NCBI GenBank assembly: GCA_021083345.1
Contig: JAJGRE010000004.1
Coordinates: 62,001 to 126,000 of the forward strand
From: Calditrichales bacterium MX18-03
GTDB taxonomy: Bacteria; Bacillota; Clostridia; Lutisporales; Lutisporaceae
Direction of reading: 5' to 3'
Length of the DNA stretch: 64,000 nt
Shown: positions 52,910-60,911 of the stretch, in pieces
How the letters are laid out: each line of letters opens with the position of its first letter
Numbering within the stretch: position 1 is the first letter of the stretch
Notes under the pieces: generated by a model
Database searches by the model: none
What the model saw: the letters and a program-made list of their open reading frames with translations, nothing else
Told to the model about the DNA's origin: nothing
Translations under genes and position numbers: made by a program

Positions 52910-52985
52910 TGGTGCACCTGGAGGGATTTGAACCCCCGCCACACGGATCCGGAATCCGTTGCTCTATCCCCTGAGCTACAGATGC
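52910..52985 (-). tRNA. tRNA-Arg (anticodon CCG)
   Basis: A 76-nt tRNA on the minus strand. Acceptor GCATCTG pairs with CAGGTGC (one G-U), with A and CCA encoded. Anticodon arm ACGGA-TTCCGGA-TCCGT gives CCG, reading CGG. T arm GGGGG/CCCTC-type with TTCAAAT loop. No integrated element is visible at it. Confidence 0.95.
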
Positions 52986-53340
52986 ATTAAAATATTTTGA
53001 CGTAACATTATATTACGATAGTCAGGCAGTTATGTCAACACTTATTATACAAATCACGCTAATGATCTTACAGTGAAAAGGATGCGTGATTTATAAGGTA
53101 TCGATAACACGTTAAAGCTTTATATCGACAAGAGTAAGCGTCAAGTAAGACGTGTTAGCTAATTTATCAGTCACGTATCCTTTGCTAATAATTCATAAAG
53201 GTGACTGATAAAGCCAACGCCTAACGATAAGAGCCTTTAATAGTGTTGCTTCATGCACGTAAACTATTAAACGCGTTGTCTATCTATCTATTTTAACCTT
53301 AAATTCCTTTTTCAAAACAAAAATTTAAGATCTCTGTACG
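52986..53340. other. Gene-free region upstream of tRNA-Arg
   Basis: About 350 bp between tRNA-Arg and the GIY-YIG-like gene. Almost all of it is taken up by the inverted-repeat cluster at 53051-53278. Confidence 0.5.
53051..53278. repeat. Cluster of four nested or tandem inverted repeats
   Basis: Four consecutive hairpins. AAATCACGC/GCGTGATTT (53051-53059, 53084-53092). TAACACG/CGTGTTA (53105-53111, 53151-53157). TTTATCAGTCAC/GTGACTGATAAA (53163-53174, 53201-53212). CAACGC/GCGTTG (53215-53220, 53273-53278) enclosing TTTAATAGT/ACTATTAAA (53236-53244, 53263-53271). No gene is present. Confidence 0.65.
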
Positions 53341-53697
53341 TTAGATTCTTTTCTTATAGAGCTCCCTATTCTCCTTGATCAGCTTTTCCTCCCAGATCAA
53401 CTGCAGCAAAGCCAGATCCTCCGTATAGTCTGTTTTTGACTCATCCTCGTCATATGAAAGCTTTTCCAGAATTTCTATTTCGAATTTTTCCGGGCCAAAA
53501 GCTGACCATTCATTTTGCAGCTCCTTATACGGATGCATTCCGCCTCCCAGCCTGGCTTTAGCACCATTGATCACGCCTCTCAAATCCTGAGTTGCTTGAA
53601 TGTAGCACTTATTATTGACCATGCAGCGGATAATGAATATGCCCATTTCGGGCTTCGCCATTTTGTATTGCATTTTCAGTTCTTTTTTCCTGTCCAT
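53341..53697 (-). CDS. GIY-YIG-fold protein, probably not an active nuclease
   Basis: 118 residues. GIFIIRCMVNNKCYIQATQDLRG (about 19-41, shortened here) follows the GIY-x10-YIG pattern but with GIF and YIQ in place of GIY and YIG; the usual Arg and Glu positions are only partly kept. Proteins of this group in Firmicutes are often called GIY-YIG or LuxR-type, without shown activity. It follows the gene at 53724 by 26 bp on the same strand. Confidence 0.65.
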   Translation of the reverse strand: MDRKKELKMQYKMAKPEMGIFIIRCMVNNKCYIQATQDLRGVINGAKARLGGGMHPYKELQNEWSAFGPEKFEIEILEKLSYDEDESKTDYTEDLALLQLIWEEKLIKENRELYKKRI

Positions 53698-53723
53698 TTG
53701 ATACCACCTTCTAAATTATCTCC

Positions 53724-54203
53724 TTAATATCCCATCTCTTCCAATATGGCCGACAATGTGCGCAGCCGCTCTCCAATAAGTTCACCGTCATTGTTGAGTG
53801 CCTGACTGAACAGCTTGATATCCTCATCGATCTTTTCATTGTCCGTACATACCGCCACAGTCATGGCATCTCCCTGCAAGCCCACTCTGTCTATAATGGG
53901 CTTTTCGGGGTCATAAAGCTTCTCATACCGGTAAGCCTCCCGGAAGTGAAGCTGCGCCCGGCAAACAAGGATCGCAAGATCCAGAACCCGGTGCAAAGGC
54001 AGCTCCTCTGACTGTCTGGACCACTTCTCACCTGTGTACCGCCATACCTTGGCTGAGATATCCAGCTTCCCTCTGTCGTTCCACTGTGCAAGACCCAGTG
54101 AAAGCCCTTTGGTATCGGTATTATAGGCATATCTGCCGTCAACATTCTCGTAGTTTTCGGATACGATAACCGGCTTGTGTTTTAAGGTTGTTGGAATTCT
54201 CAT
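53724..54203 (-). CDS. Conserved hypothetical protein (DUF6530-like)
   Basis: 159 residues starting at ATG 54203 behind CAGGAGG. Landmarks: VDGRYAYNTDTKGLSLGLAQ, WNDRGKLDISAKVWRYTGEK, WSRQSEELPLHRVLDLAILV. I recall this as a conserved small Firmicutes family but the name is uncertain. Soluble, no signal peptide. First gene of a probable two-gene operon with the GIY-YIG-like gene. Confidence 0.55.
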   Translation of the reverse strand: MRIPTTLKHKPVIVSENYENVDGRYAYNTDTKGLSLGLAQWNDRGKLDISAKVWRYTGEKWSRQSEELPLHRVLDLAILVCRAQLHFREAYRYEKLYDPEKPIIDRVGLQGDAMTVAVCTDNEKIDEDIKLFSQALNNDGELIGERLRTLSAILEEMGY

Positions 54204-54426
54204 GATGAACCTCCTGAAATAGTTACTCATTTAGTAAATTAGTAATTTACTAAACATATTATATGACTTATCTTTCCCAATGTCAATAAGCAATATGCTG
54301 AAGCTTTTACGAAATTAAGCTGACGGATATTTTCGCAAAGCTGATATGTGTCAGCTTTGTCCACTGCACATATCATGTAATAGGACAAGATTGGCTTGTT
54401 CATTATCTATGAAAGGAGTAGGACAA

Positions 54427-54792
54427 ATGTCTACAAACAAATTCGGAAATGAATGCAGAAAAGAACCTGAAAGGGAGCCCATCTCACAGACACACACCCA
54501 TGAATTCCTGGGCAGCACTGAATTAGACGGACCGCCAATGCTTTTGCACAATCACCGTTTTACAGGGGTTACCAGCGCTGTCATACCGCAGGGCAACAGC
54601 CATGTTCATCAGCTGCTTACCAACACTGACTTTTTCCTCAATCATTTTCATGAAGTCGGTGAAACAACAGGTCCGGCAATCCATGTCGGCGGCGGTAAGC
54701 ATGTGCACTTCGTTTGCGGAACAACCACGCTGGATGCAGGTCATACACATGACTTCCAGTTCGCAACACTCATCGAAAACCCGCTGATCTAA
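54427..54792 (+). CDS. YmaF family protein
   Basis: 121 residues, starting at ATG 54427 behind AAAGGAG. Histidine pairs recur along the chain: QTHTHEFLGST, LHNHRFTGVTS, NSHVHQLL, NHFHEVGETTG, KHVHFVCG and AGHTHDFQ. This HxH-rich pattern, with GGGKHVHFV, is that of YmaF. Metal binding is likely from composition; function unknown. It has its own terminator. Confidence 0.8.
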   Translation: MSTNKFGNECRKEPEREPISQTHTHEFLGSTELDGPPMLLHNHRFTGVTSAVIPQGNSHVHQLLTNTDFFLNHFHEVGETTGPAIHVGGGKHVHFVCGTTTLDAGHTHDFQFATLIENPLI

Positions 54793-54806
54793 GACGGTTC
54801 CCCTTT

Positions 54807-54834
54807 GCCAACATTCATTGTTGGCCTTTTTTTT
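54807..54834 (+). terminator. Terminator of the YmaF gene
   Basis: GCCAACA (54807-54813) pairs with TGTTGGC (54819-54825), followed by eight T. Confidence 0.85.
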
Positions 54835-54964
54835 ATGAGGTGTTTACCAATACCAAAATGTATTGATATAATTGATATAAGATAGTAATTTACTTTTTTG
54901 GATGTTTTTTCTTTGAATTCAGCATTGAACAGCATTAGAAGTGTTGACCGAATGGAGGAATACT

Positions 54965-55918
54965 ATGAAGCTTGATCGACTGCTTGCCATTGTCATGATC
55001 CTGCTGAACAGGAAGCAGGTCAATGCCAAGGAACTGGCACAGCATTTTGAAGTGTCGCAGAGGACGATTTATCGGGACATTGAGGCTATTAATCAGGCCG
55101 GTATCCCTATTGTGTCCTATATGGGGTCTGATGGCGGATTCAGCATCATGGAAAACTATCAGATCAAAAAGAACTTTCTGACTGTAGATGAGATCGGTTC
55201 AATCCTGACCGCTCTAAAAAATATAAACACTACCTTCGGCAGCCGGCAAATATCGAATACACTAGAGAAAATCAGGGGCATGCTGCCTGAAAAAGACGCA
55301 TCCACGCCGGGCAGGAATGCCTTTCCCGTCCATATTGATTATAGCAGCTGGAGCACCAGCACCGCTGACAAAGACAAGCTGAAAATCATTAGCAGCGCCA
55401 TTGACGAGAAAAGGATTGTCCATTTTCAGTACATCAACATCAGGGGAGAGGAAATGCACCGAATTGTAGAGCCGCTGTCCTTGATACTGAAGGACTTCTC
55501 CTGGTATTTGAACGGATACTGCCGCACCAAAAATGACTTTCGCCTTTTTAAACTCAAGCGAATGAGTGATCTTGCCCTAACGGAAGAGATATTCACCCGC
55601 GATGTTGCACCTATAGAAGAGCTGCGTTATCGGGAAGATTGGGATCATGACAAGATCTTGCTCAGCATGGTGCTGAAATTTAAGCCCAGCGTGAAAGTCA
55701 GGGTTTTGGATACCTTTCCCCATGATCAGATTCAGTTTGAAGAGGACGGGACCAGCATTGTCCGTTTTGCTTTTCCACAGGATGATTGGCTTGTTGCCAT
55801 GCTGCTGGGCTTTGGGAGCGATGTTGAAGTTCTGGAGCCAGCTCATTTAAGGCAGCTCATCGGGCAGAAGGCTATGGAAATCGCACGGATTTATTCGGAC
55901 ATATCGCATTTATTGTGA
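54965..55918 (+). CDS. WYL-domain transcriptional regulator (YafY type)
   Basis: 317 residues. N-terminal DeoR-like helix-turn-helix (LDRLLAIVMILLNRKQVNAK, VSQRTIYRDIEAINQAGIPI), then the WYL domain near 140-225 (KRIVHFQYINIRGEEMHRIV, DFSWYLNGYCRTKNDFRLFK) and a C-terminal WCX extension. These regulators sense ligands, often nucleotides. ATG 54965 follows GGAGGA. Its 3' end overlaps the convergent lipoprotein gene by 9 bp. Confidence 0.88.
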   Translation: MKLDRLLAIVMILLNRKQVNAKELAQHFEVSQRTIYRDIEAINQAGIPIVSYMGSDGGFSIMENYQIKKNFLTVDEIGSILTALKNINTTFGSRQISNTLEKIRGMLPEKDASTPGRNAFPVHIDYSSWSTSTADKDKLKIISSAIDEKRIVHFQYINIRGEEMHRIVEPLSLILKDFSWYLNGYCRTKNDFRLFKLKRMSDLALTEEIFTRDVAPIEELRYREDWDHDKILLSMVLKFKPSVKVRVLDTFPHDQIQFEEDGTSIVRFAFPQDDWLVAMLLGFGSDVEVLEPAHLRQLIGQKAMEIARIYSDISHLL

Positions 55919-57016
55919 GTGGGGGCTGATTTCCTCCCTGGCCGTTCCATCCATTTTGATTTTGTATATCTTATTGTCATCCACACCTAAAAAGCAGATC
56001 CATTCCCCTGCAACAATGAAGCTTGTCATACTGTCATCACAGAGCTTCATTTTTTTCTTTCCCCCCAGCCCTGTTTTGTAAAGCTTATAACTGCTGTCCA
56101 GGTCACGTGCATCGTAATTGGATATGTAGTAGAGTTGATCCCCCATAACATAAAAGTCCACAATACCTTCTTCTAGCATCGTTTCTTGCTGATTACCCTC
56201 TGCTTCAACTTTTACCAGAATGGTGTCGAATGCTTTTTTATAATAAATCGCCCCATCAAATACTTTGAAATGCGCAACGGAATCCTCTGAGATGTTCTTG
56301 CGCTGCATCCCATTCACCTTAACCTTATACAGTTTTCTGTCATCCGAAAAACTGCAATAATAGCACCATCCCTTTTCAATATGTACACTTAAAGGAGACA
56401 TCTCAATAATGTCTTCACACAATCTCATGCCTCCCGTTCCGTCAATCCTCATCCTGCACAGCATCCCAATTCCATATCGGCTGTTAACCACTTGATAATA
56501 ATATATATAGCTGTCAACGATGCTGATCAGCATGCATTCATCCTTGCTGATCCTCTGGGTCGCGCTGCCGTCCAACTTCATTTTATATATCTGATATTCT
56601 GCATTCGATATGTCTGTATAATAAATCCAGCCATCATATATCTTAAAGCTTAATATCACAGCATTACTTAATTTTGTCAGGTTTTTGCCGTCAAAACCGC
56701 TTCTGTAAAGCGATTCCCTTTCCAGATAATAAATCTCTCCGTTTTCGATTTGAACGGTTTGATCATTACTGCTGATCAGCTTCTGCTGCAGCCCCTGGAG
56801 CCTGATCTTATGCAGCATTCCGTCCGAGGCCTCTGCATAAATTGTCCACTTCTGCTCAGCTTCTTCCGAAGGTTCTTTTGTTTCGCTTTCACTTTCATTC
56901 TCCAACTCAAGCTTTATTGCTTCATAATCGGCAGCTATGTCTTTTTCACTGCATGAAGCCGTTGCCGTTATCATGATTAACAGCATAACAATTGTAAGTG
57001 TTTTTATGGTTCGCAT
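55910..57016 (-). CDS. DUF5050-type beta-propeller lipoprotein
   Basis: 368 residues. Lipoprotein signal peptide (MRTIKTLTIVMLLIMITATA) with lipobox ASC near residue 22, an acidic linker, then repeated blades of the type IYYLERESLYRSGFDGKNLT, WIYYTDISNAEYQIYKMKLD and YYISNYDARDLDSSYKLYKT, matching DUF5050. ATG 57016 follows GAGGACC and gives a clean signal peptide; an earlier start would add 15 polar residues. Surface role, unknown. Downstream of the GNAT gene by 53 bp. Confidence 0.75.
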   Translation of the reverse strand: MRTIKTLTIVMLLIMITATASCSEKDIAADYEAIKLELENESESETKEPSEEAEQKWTIYAEASDGMLHKIRLQGLQQKLISSNDQTVQIENGEIYYLERESLYRSGFDGKNLTKLSNAVILSFKIYDGWIYYTDISNAEYQIYKMKLDGSATQRISKDECMLISIVDSYIYYYQVVNSRYGIGMLCRMRIDGTGGMRLCEDIIEMSPLSVHIEKGWCYYCSFSDDRKLYKVKVNGMQRKNISEDSVAHFKVFDGAIYYKKAFDTILVKVEAEGNQQETMLEEGIVDFYVMGDQLYYISNYDARDLDSSYKLYKTGLGGKKKMKLCDDSMTSFIVAGEWICFLGVDDNKIYKIKMDGTAREEISPHSQ

Positions 57017-57069
57017 CTCTTGCGGTCCTCTCTTTTGTTCGCTCGCAAATGATCTTTGCAATTACTTTT

Positions 57070-57846
57070 CTAGTTTTCCTGCCCATAGGTCGCCAAAACA
57101 CGTTTGCAATATTCTTTGAACCCTAGTTTAGTATAGAGGCGGATGCCTTCTGTTGATGACCTGAGCGTGACAATCCCAACCCCCTCCGCCCTTAAGTCAT
57201 AAAAAATGCTGTTTAGAGCAGCTTCGGCGATCCCTTTCCTTTGATATTCCTTCAAGGTATTGACCATTTCCAGCGTCGTGAAGCTGCCTTCGCGGATGAT
57301 CATAAACGTGCCTGCCTCTGTGTTGTTATAAAAGGATAGATAAAGGGACACCTCCGGAAGGCAATATAGATCGTGGAACTGCTCATAGCTCATGATATGA
57401 AAATCGAGATTCACGATATCAACCCACATTCGAAGTGATTCTGGGTCTTCAACTTTCGCAACCCTGATTTTTTCATCCGACGGCTGGCTGCATTTGAATT
57501 CGGATAAGTCCAAAACCATGCCCGGGCTTGAGGCGTCTATCTCGAAACCTTTTGCTTCAAGCATTTCATCAATATTCGAGGGCTTGCTCTTGGGCGTAAT
57601 CAAGATGCCGTTGGGTAAAACATTGGTTTTTATACCCTCCGCGATCTCCTGGACCCTCTGCTCCGCATTTTCAGGTGATAACCGTATGCTGAAAATCCTT
57701 TCCGGGCCGCTCCTGTCGTCAGATATGGCCCAATCAATATCGCCTGAGTATATCCTCATATTACGGGCTTTGCCCAGAGTCCTCCAATAGAGCTGTATGC
57801 CTCTATCTACATAGTCAATGAAGTGTTGCAATTGCTGGTTGCCCAT
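57070..57846 (-). CDS. GNAT family N-acetyltransferase
   Basis: 258 residues. The C-terminal half (from about 120) has the GNAT fold: GTFMIIREGSFTTLEMVNTL, the acetyl-CoA loop EYQRKGIAEAALNSIF near 203-218 (Q/RxxGxA) and VTLRSSTEGIRLYTKLGF at the end. The N-terminal half is divergent and may bind the substrate. Substrate unknown. Probably co-transcribed with the lipoprotein gene. Confidence 0.8.
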   Translation of the reverse strand: MGNQQLQHFIDYVDRGIQLYWRTLGKARNMRIYSGDIDWAISDDRSGPERIFSIRLSPENAEQRVQEIAEGIKTNVLPNGILITPKSKPSNIDEMLEAKGFEIDASSPGMVLDLSEFKCSQPSDEKIRVAKVEDPESLRMWVDIVNLDFHIMSYEQFHDLYCLPEVSLYLSFYNNTEAGTFMIIREGSFTTLEMVNTLKEYQRKGIAEAALNSIFYDLRAEGVGIVTLRSSTEGIRLYTKLGFKEYCKRVLATYGQEN

Positions 57847-57976
57847 ATCCGTTTACCGCCTTTCCGCTAAGCTACCCAGGATATTTTTTAGCTTCTCAGC
57901 TTCAGTAACTATACAAACCTGAATCCCCATCTACTAATTTACCTAATTATCTAAAATATGTAAATAGAGATGGACA

Positions 57977-58010
57977 TAAAAAAATAAGCACTCTTTCAGG
58001 AATGCTTATT
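57977..58010 (-). terminator. Terminator of the queG-like locus
   Basis: AATAAGCA (57983-57990) pairs with TGCTTATT (58003-58010), followed on the minus strand by TTTTTTTATG. Confidence 0.8.
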
Positions 58011-58027
58011 CTATCTTACAGCTGTCT

Positions 58028-58979
58028 TTACAGACCAAGCTTCTTGCACGCCCACGCCGCCATTTTCCTGACATTCTCATTCTCGTCCGTGCATGATGCT
58101 TTAATATATTTGTGATACTCTGCATCATCACTGTTCACCATAGCTTGCAAAGCATTGCATTTCCATATCCAGAGACCGTCTTTCTCTATATACCAGAACC
58201 TGGGTTGTATCGTTTCAAGGAATGTTTTTTCATCCATCTGTACGATATTTTCTAATTTTATGAACGCAGTCAACGCATCCAAATTGGGAAAACGCTCAGT
58301 TGCTTCCCATTTGTTTTTATTCCTGGGACAGACATCCTGGCAAATATCACAGCCATACAGCCATGTTCCCATTTTTTCTCTGAAATCCTCCGGTATAAGC
58401 TTATTTGAGTAGAGCTCAGTTGAAAAGTATGAAAGCTGTGCCACACACTTGCCCATATCCATCAAAAGTGCTCCGGATAAAGCTTTTGTCGGACATGCGT
58501 CGATACATCTTCTACAATTTGGAGGACAAGCAGCTATTTTCTCTGCTTGCCCGTCATATTCCAATTCCTTATCGACAAGCCACGTGTCGATGGATACCCA
58601 CGATCCGAATTTTGTATATAAAAAGTTATTGTTGCCAAAAACGCCCAAACCCGCTTTTACTGCGGCCCATCGCGCTGCAACACCATTTTTATATGTATGC
58701 ATTCCGTTATCATTTAGAAATGACTCGAACCGATTATCGTCAGAGTATTCTTTGGAACATTCCAACCTACGTTCAAATAAATATAATTTCCCTATATGTT
58801 TATTTATCTCCGGAGGTATATCATATTTACTATAGCTCCTGACGCAGACGATGATTGATTCGTTCATCAAGATAAGCTGCATATTCTTGAAATGTATCGG
58901 CCTTAATAATTCCGCACAAATCATATCCCACTTCAAGCGCTTTTGCTTTTACTTCATTTGCTAACACGTTTCGATCCAT
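58028..58979 (-). pseudogene. QueG-like 4Fe-4S epoxyqueuosine reductase-type protein, frameshifted by a deletion
   Basis: The true start is ATG 58979 behind GAGGGG, reading MDRNVLANEVKAKALEVGYD, then FQEYAAYLDERI near 58860. That frame stops at once. The rest is in another frame: NESIIVCVRSYSKYDIPPEI, VAARWAAVKAGLGVFGNNN, CPPNCRRCIDACPTKALSG and CDICQDVCPRNKNKW, with two 4Fe-4S clusters, and a HEAT-like tail. Family members have about 30 residues between these two parts, so an out-of-frame deletion is likely. Starting at 58936 in the second frame gives a 302-residue protein without the N-terminus. Probably inactive. Confidence 0.7.
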
Positions 58980-59048
58980 TCTAACCCCTCATTCCCATTA
59001 CATTATAGAATCCCTAAAAGCCCTATTGCTGATAGGCCGATCAAATAA

Positions 59049-59077
59049 TATGGGGAGGTACAAAACACCTCCCCATA
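59049..59077 (-). terminator. Strong hairpin, probable terminator of the CD3324-type gene
   Basis: 11-bp perfect stem TATGGGGAGGT/ACCTCCCCATA (59049-59059, 59067-59077). T-run weak (TTATTT) on the minus strand. Confidence 0.5.
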
Positions 59078-59210
59078 CATTTTAGTTTGTAATCACCTTA
59101 TTGAACATTTTGAAGATCAGCCCCTTTCATCTATATTAACCGGTCAAGACCATTATCGCATAGCGCCTGTTACTTTAATAGGGAAATGATGATTATATTA
59201 ATTTTTTCCT

Positions 59211-59495
59211 CTAAAGACAATTATCTCTTTTCTGTGCCGCACGCAGTATTTTCCTGATGCTGTCTTCAGATAAGCAAAACATTGATGCAAGCTCCGCTAC
59301 TTTGATACCGTTTTTATGAGCTTTACAAATCTCATCATTCCTATTCATGATAACCGTTTTTGCCCCGCTGTTTTGACCCCAGCCGGTCCTGCTTTCTTCC
59401 TTCTTAGGGATATAAACCAGATTACCTTGAACATATTCTTGCAATTGCTCAAGCAGCTCAGATGGGAAAATCACCTTCCCATTTTTGTAATCCAT
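59211..59495 (-). CDS. CD3324 family protein
   Basis: 94 residues. GKVIFPSELLEQLQEYVQGN and LVYIPKKEESRTGWGQNSGA near the start, then NRNDEICKAHKNGIKVAELA and a helix-turn-helix-like end (MFCLSEDSIRKILRAAQKR). This is the CD3324 family of clostridia: a small resolvase-like helix-turn-helix fused to a short N-terminal module, perhaps a regulator. AAGGAGG precedes the ATG. An upstream 31-codon frame overlaps its start. Confidence 0.8.
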   Translation of the reverse strand: MDYKNGKVIFPSELLEQLQEYVQGNLVYIPKKEESRTGWGQNSGAKTVIMNRNDEICKAHKNGIKVAELASMFCLSEDSIRKILRAAQKRDNCL

Positions 59496-59553
59496 TAATG
59501 AAAACCTCCTTGACTATGTCATCCGTCATTTTGTTACAGTCAGATAGATTCAT
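59458..59553 (-). CDS. Possible 31-residue upstream peptide overlapping the CD3324-type gene
   Basis: ATG 59553, placed well after AGGGGGTG, reads MNLSDCNKMTDDIVKEVFIN and so on, ending at 59458, overlapping the next start by 38 bp in another frame. The strong ribosome binding site suggests real translation, perhaps to couple or tune expression of the next gene. No family. Confidence 0.35.
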   Translation of the reverse strand: MNLSDCNKMTDDIVKEVFINGLQKWEGDFPI

Positions 59554-59845
59554 TAATTTCACCCCCTTGGCATGATGTCTATATTGTTTTCAATATAGCT
59601 ATCTATATTTTACAATATTTTTCTTTGCAATAGCAACTTTGAGATTACTTCAATACTGTTTTCTCAGAGTGCTACAAGACCATAAAAAGTGTAATTGTAG
59701 CAAATCTATAAAACAAAAACACCGCAAAATATTGAGGTGTCTGCATTTCTAATTTGTCTTACTTTATTATCCGGTGAAAACCCAAAGGCACAGACAGAAT
59801 AACTTTGCCATGCTTAAGGTTGTGTTAACTCCTCAGTCAGACCAT
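59554..59845. other. Intergenic region with a leader hairpin
   Basis: Contains CTATATTG-TTTT-CAATATAG (59579-59598), a perfect 8-bp stem just upstream of the small frame and CD3324-type gene; possibly an operator or leader hairpin. Nothing else recognised. Confidence 0.4.
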
Positions 59846-60829
59846 TTATGTTACTGGCTCTCCGTACATCGGGACTACTTTTATCCAGCCTTTCATTTTT
59901 CCATACTTCAGATATTTATCGTAATATCCCAGCTCTGTATTAAGGAGTCCGCTCCATAGCTTACGCAATGAGTCGTTCCTTATTGTCTCAATGATTGCTC
60001 TTACATGCGTATCCAAGGAAGCTAATTCCCAGCTTAAAATATTGCGGTACATAAATTTATCTTTGATTGTCTCCGGGTCTATGGGAGACGTTTCCGGCAG
60101 TGACGGTCTGTTAGGCAGGGGTACATTAAACTTTATCGCCAACTGTTCAAGATGGCTGACCTGTTTGTTAAAAATATACAATCCATGTTGAAGTATGACC
60201 TTAAACTCAGTATCATGAGCAAAATTGACGAATAGACCTAAGAGTTCAATTTGTTCATATCTCAGATTAATATGATCCCAAATATGAAACGCTTCGGAAG
60301 TGGACAGCTGTTCTTCTTGATGTGGCATAGAGGTCTTGTAAACAGGATAAGTCTCTTCCCAGCCTTTTAATTTCCCAAACTTATAAAGGGTATCAAAATC
60401 CTCAAAATGAATGATCAAATCCTGTATGATAATATTTCTTAAATTGTCATTGGTACTGGATGAACGAACTGCATGGATAAGCGACATCAACTGCGCTATG
60501 AGGTCATGGTATATCTTTTTATAGATGTACTCATCCGTTACATCATTGATTCTGGTTGCAAACTTGACGTCCAGCGGTGGCCTGCCCGGCATGATGATAC
60601 GGAATCTTTCACCCAATTCCTCTAAAATCTCTATTTGCTTATCAAAATGTTTCTTGAATCCTTCCAGGATTATTTCCCAATCTGCGTCATGAACAAAGTT
60701 CTTAAATAGTTGAACAGTTTGGGTGCTGACATATCTTGCTCTAAGAAGGTTATATATGTTGTATGCTTCCTGGATGTCTATAAGATCTCTTTTGCCCTTA
60801 GCTTTTTTGAGTATTGAGATTAGATCCAA
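59846..60829 (-). CDS. DUF3231 family protein
   Basis: 327 residues made of two similar helical halves (about 10-165 and 170-327), each with a four-helix, ferritin-like character: NFVHDADWEIILEGFKKHFD and NFAHDTEFKVILQHGLYIFN align, as do MPGRPPLDVKF and LPNRPSLPETS. That is the DUF3231 layout, common in spore formers. Function unknown. The TTG at 60829 was chosen after GAGGGGTG; a GTG inside that site is the other candidate. Confidence 0.8.
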   Translation of the reverse strand: MDLISILKKAKGKRDLIDIQEAYNIYNLLRARYVSTQTVQLFKNFVHDADWEIILEGFKKHFDKQIEILEELGERFRIIMPGRPPLDVKFATRINDVTDEYIYKKIYHDLIAQLMSLIHAVRSSSTNDNLRNIIIQDLIIHFEDFDTLYKFGKLKGWEETYPVYKTSMPHQEEQLSTSEAFHIWDHINLRYEQIELLGLFVNFAHDTEFKVILQHGLYIFNKQVSHLEQLAIKFNVPLPNRPSLPETSPIDPETIKDKFMYRNILSWELASLDTHVRAIIETIRNDSLRKLWSGLLNTELGYYDKYLKYGKMKGWIKVVPMYGEPVT

Positions 60830-60911
60830 TACGGTCACCCCTCAATGGTAAATATCTGGGTTAGTATGTGTAAAACAACTTTTACGTATACCTTGAGGGA
60901 AGGAATATATA

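Noticed and set aside
53051-53278. CRISPR array or integron attC array
   Set aside because: The repeats are inverted and unequal rather than direct and regular, with no cas genes or integron integrase; attC-like core words are not arranged properly.
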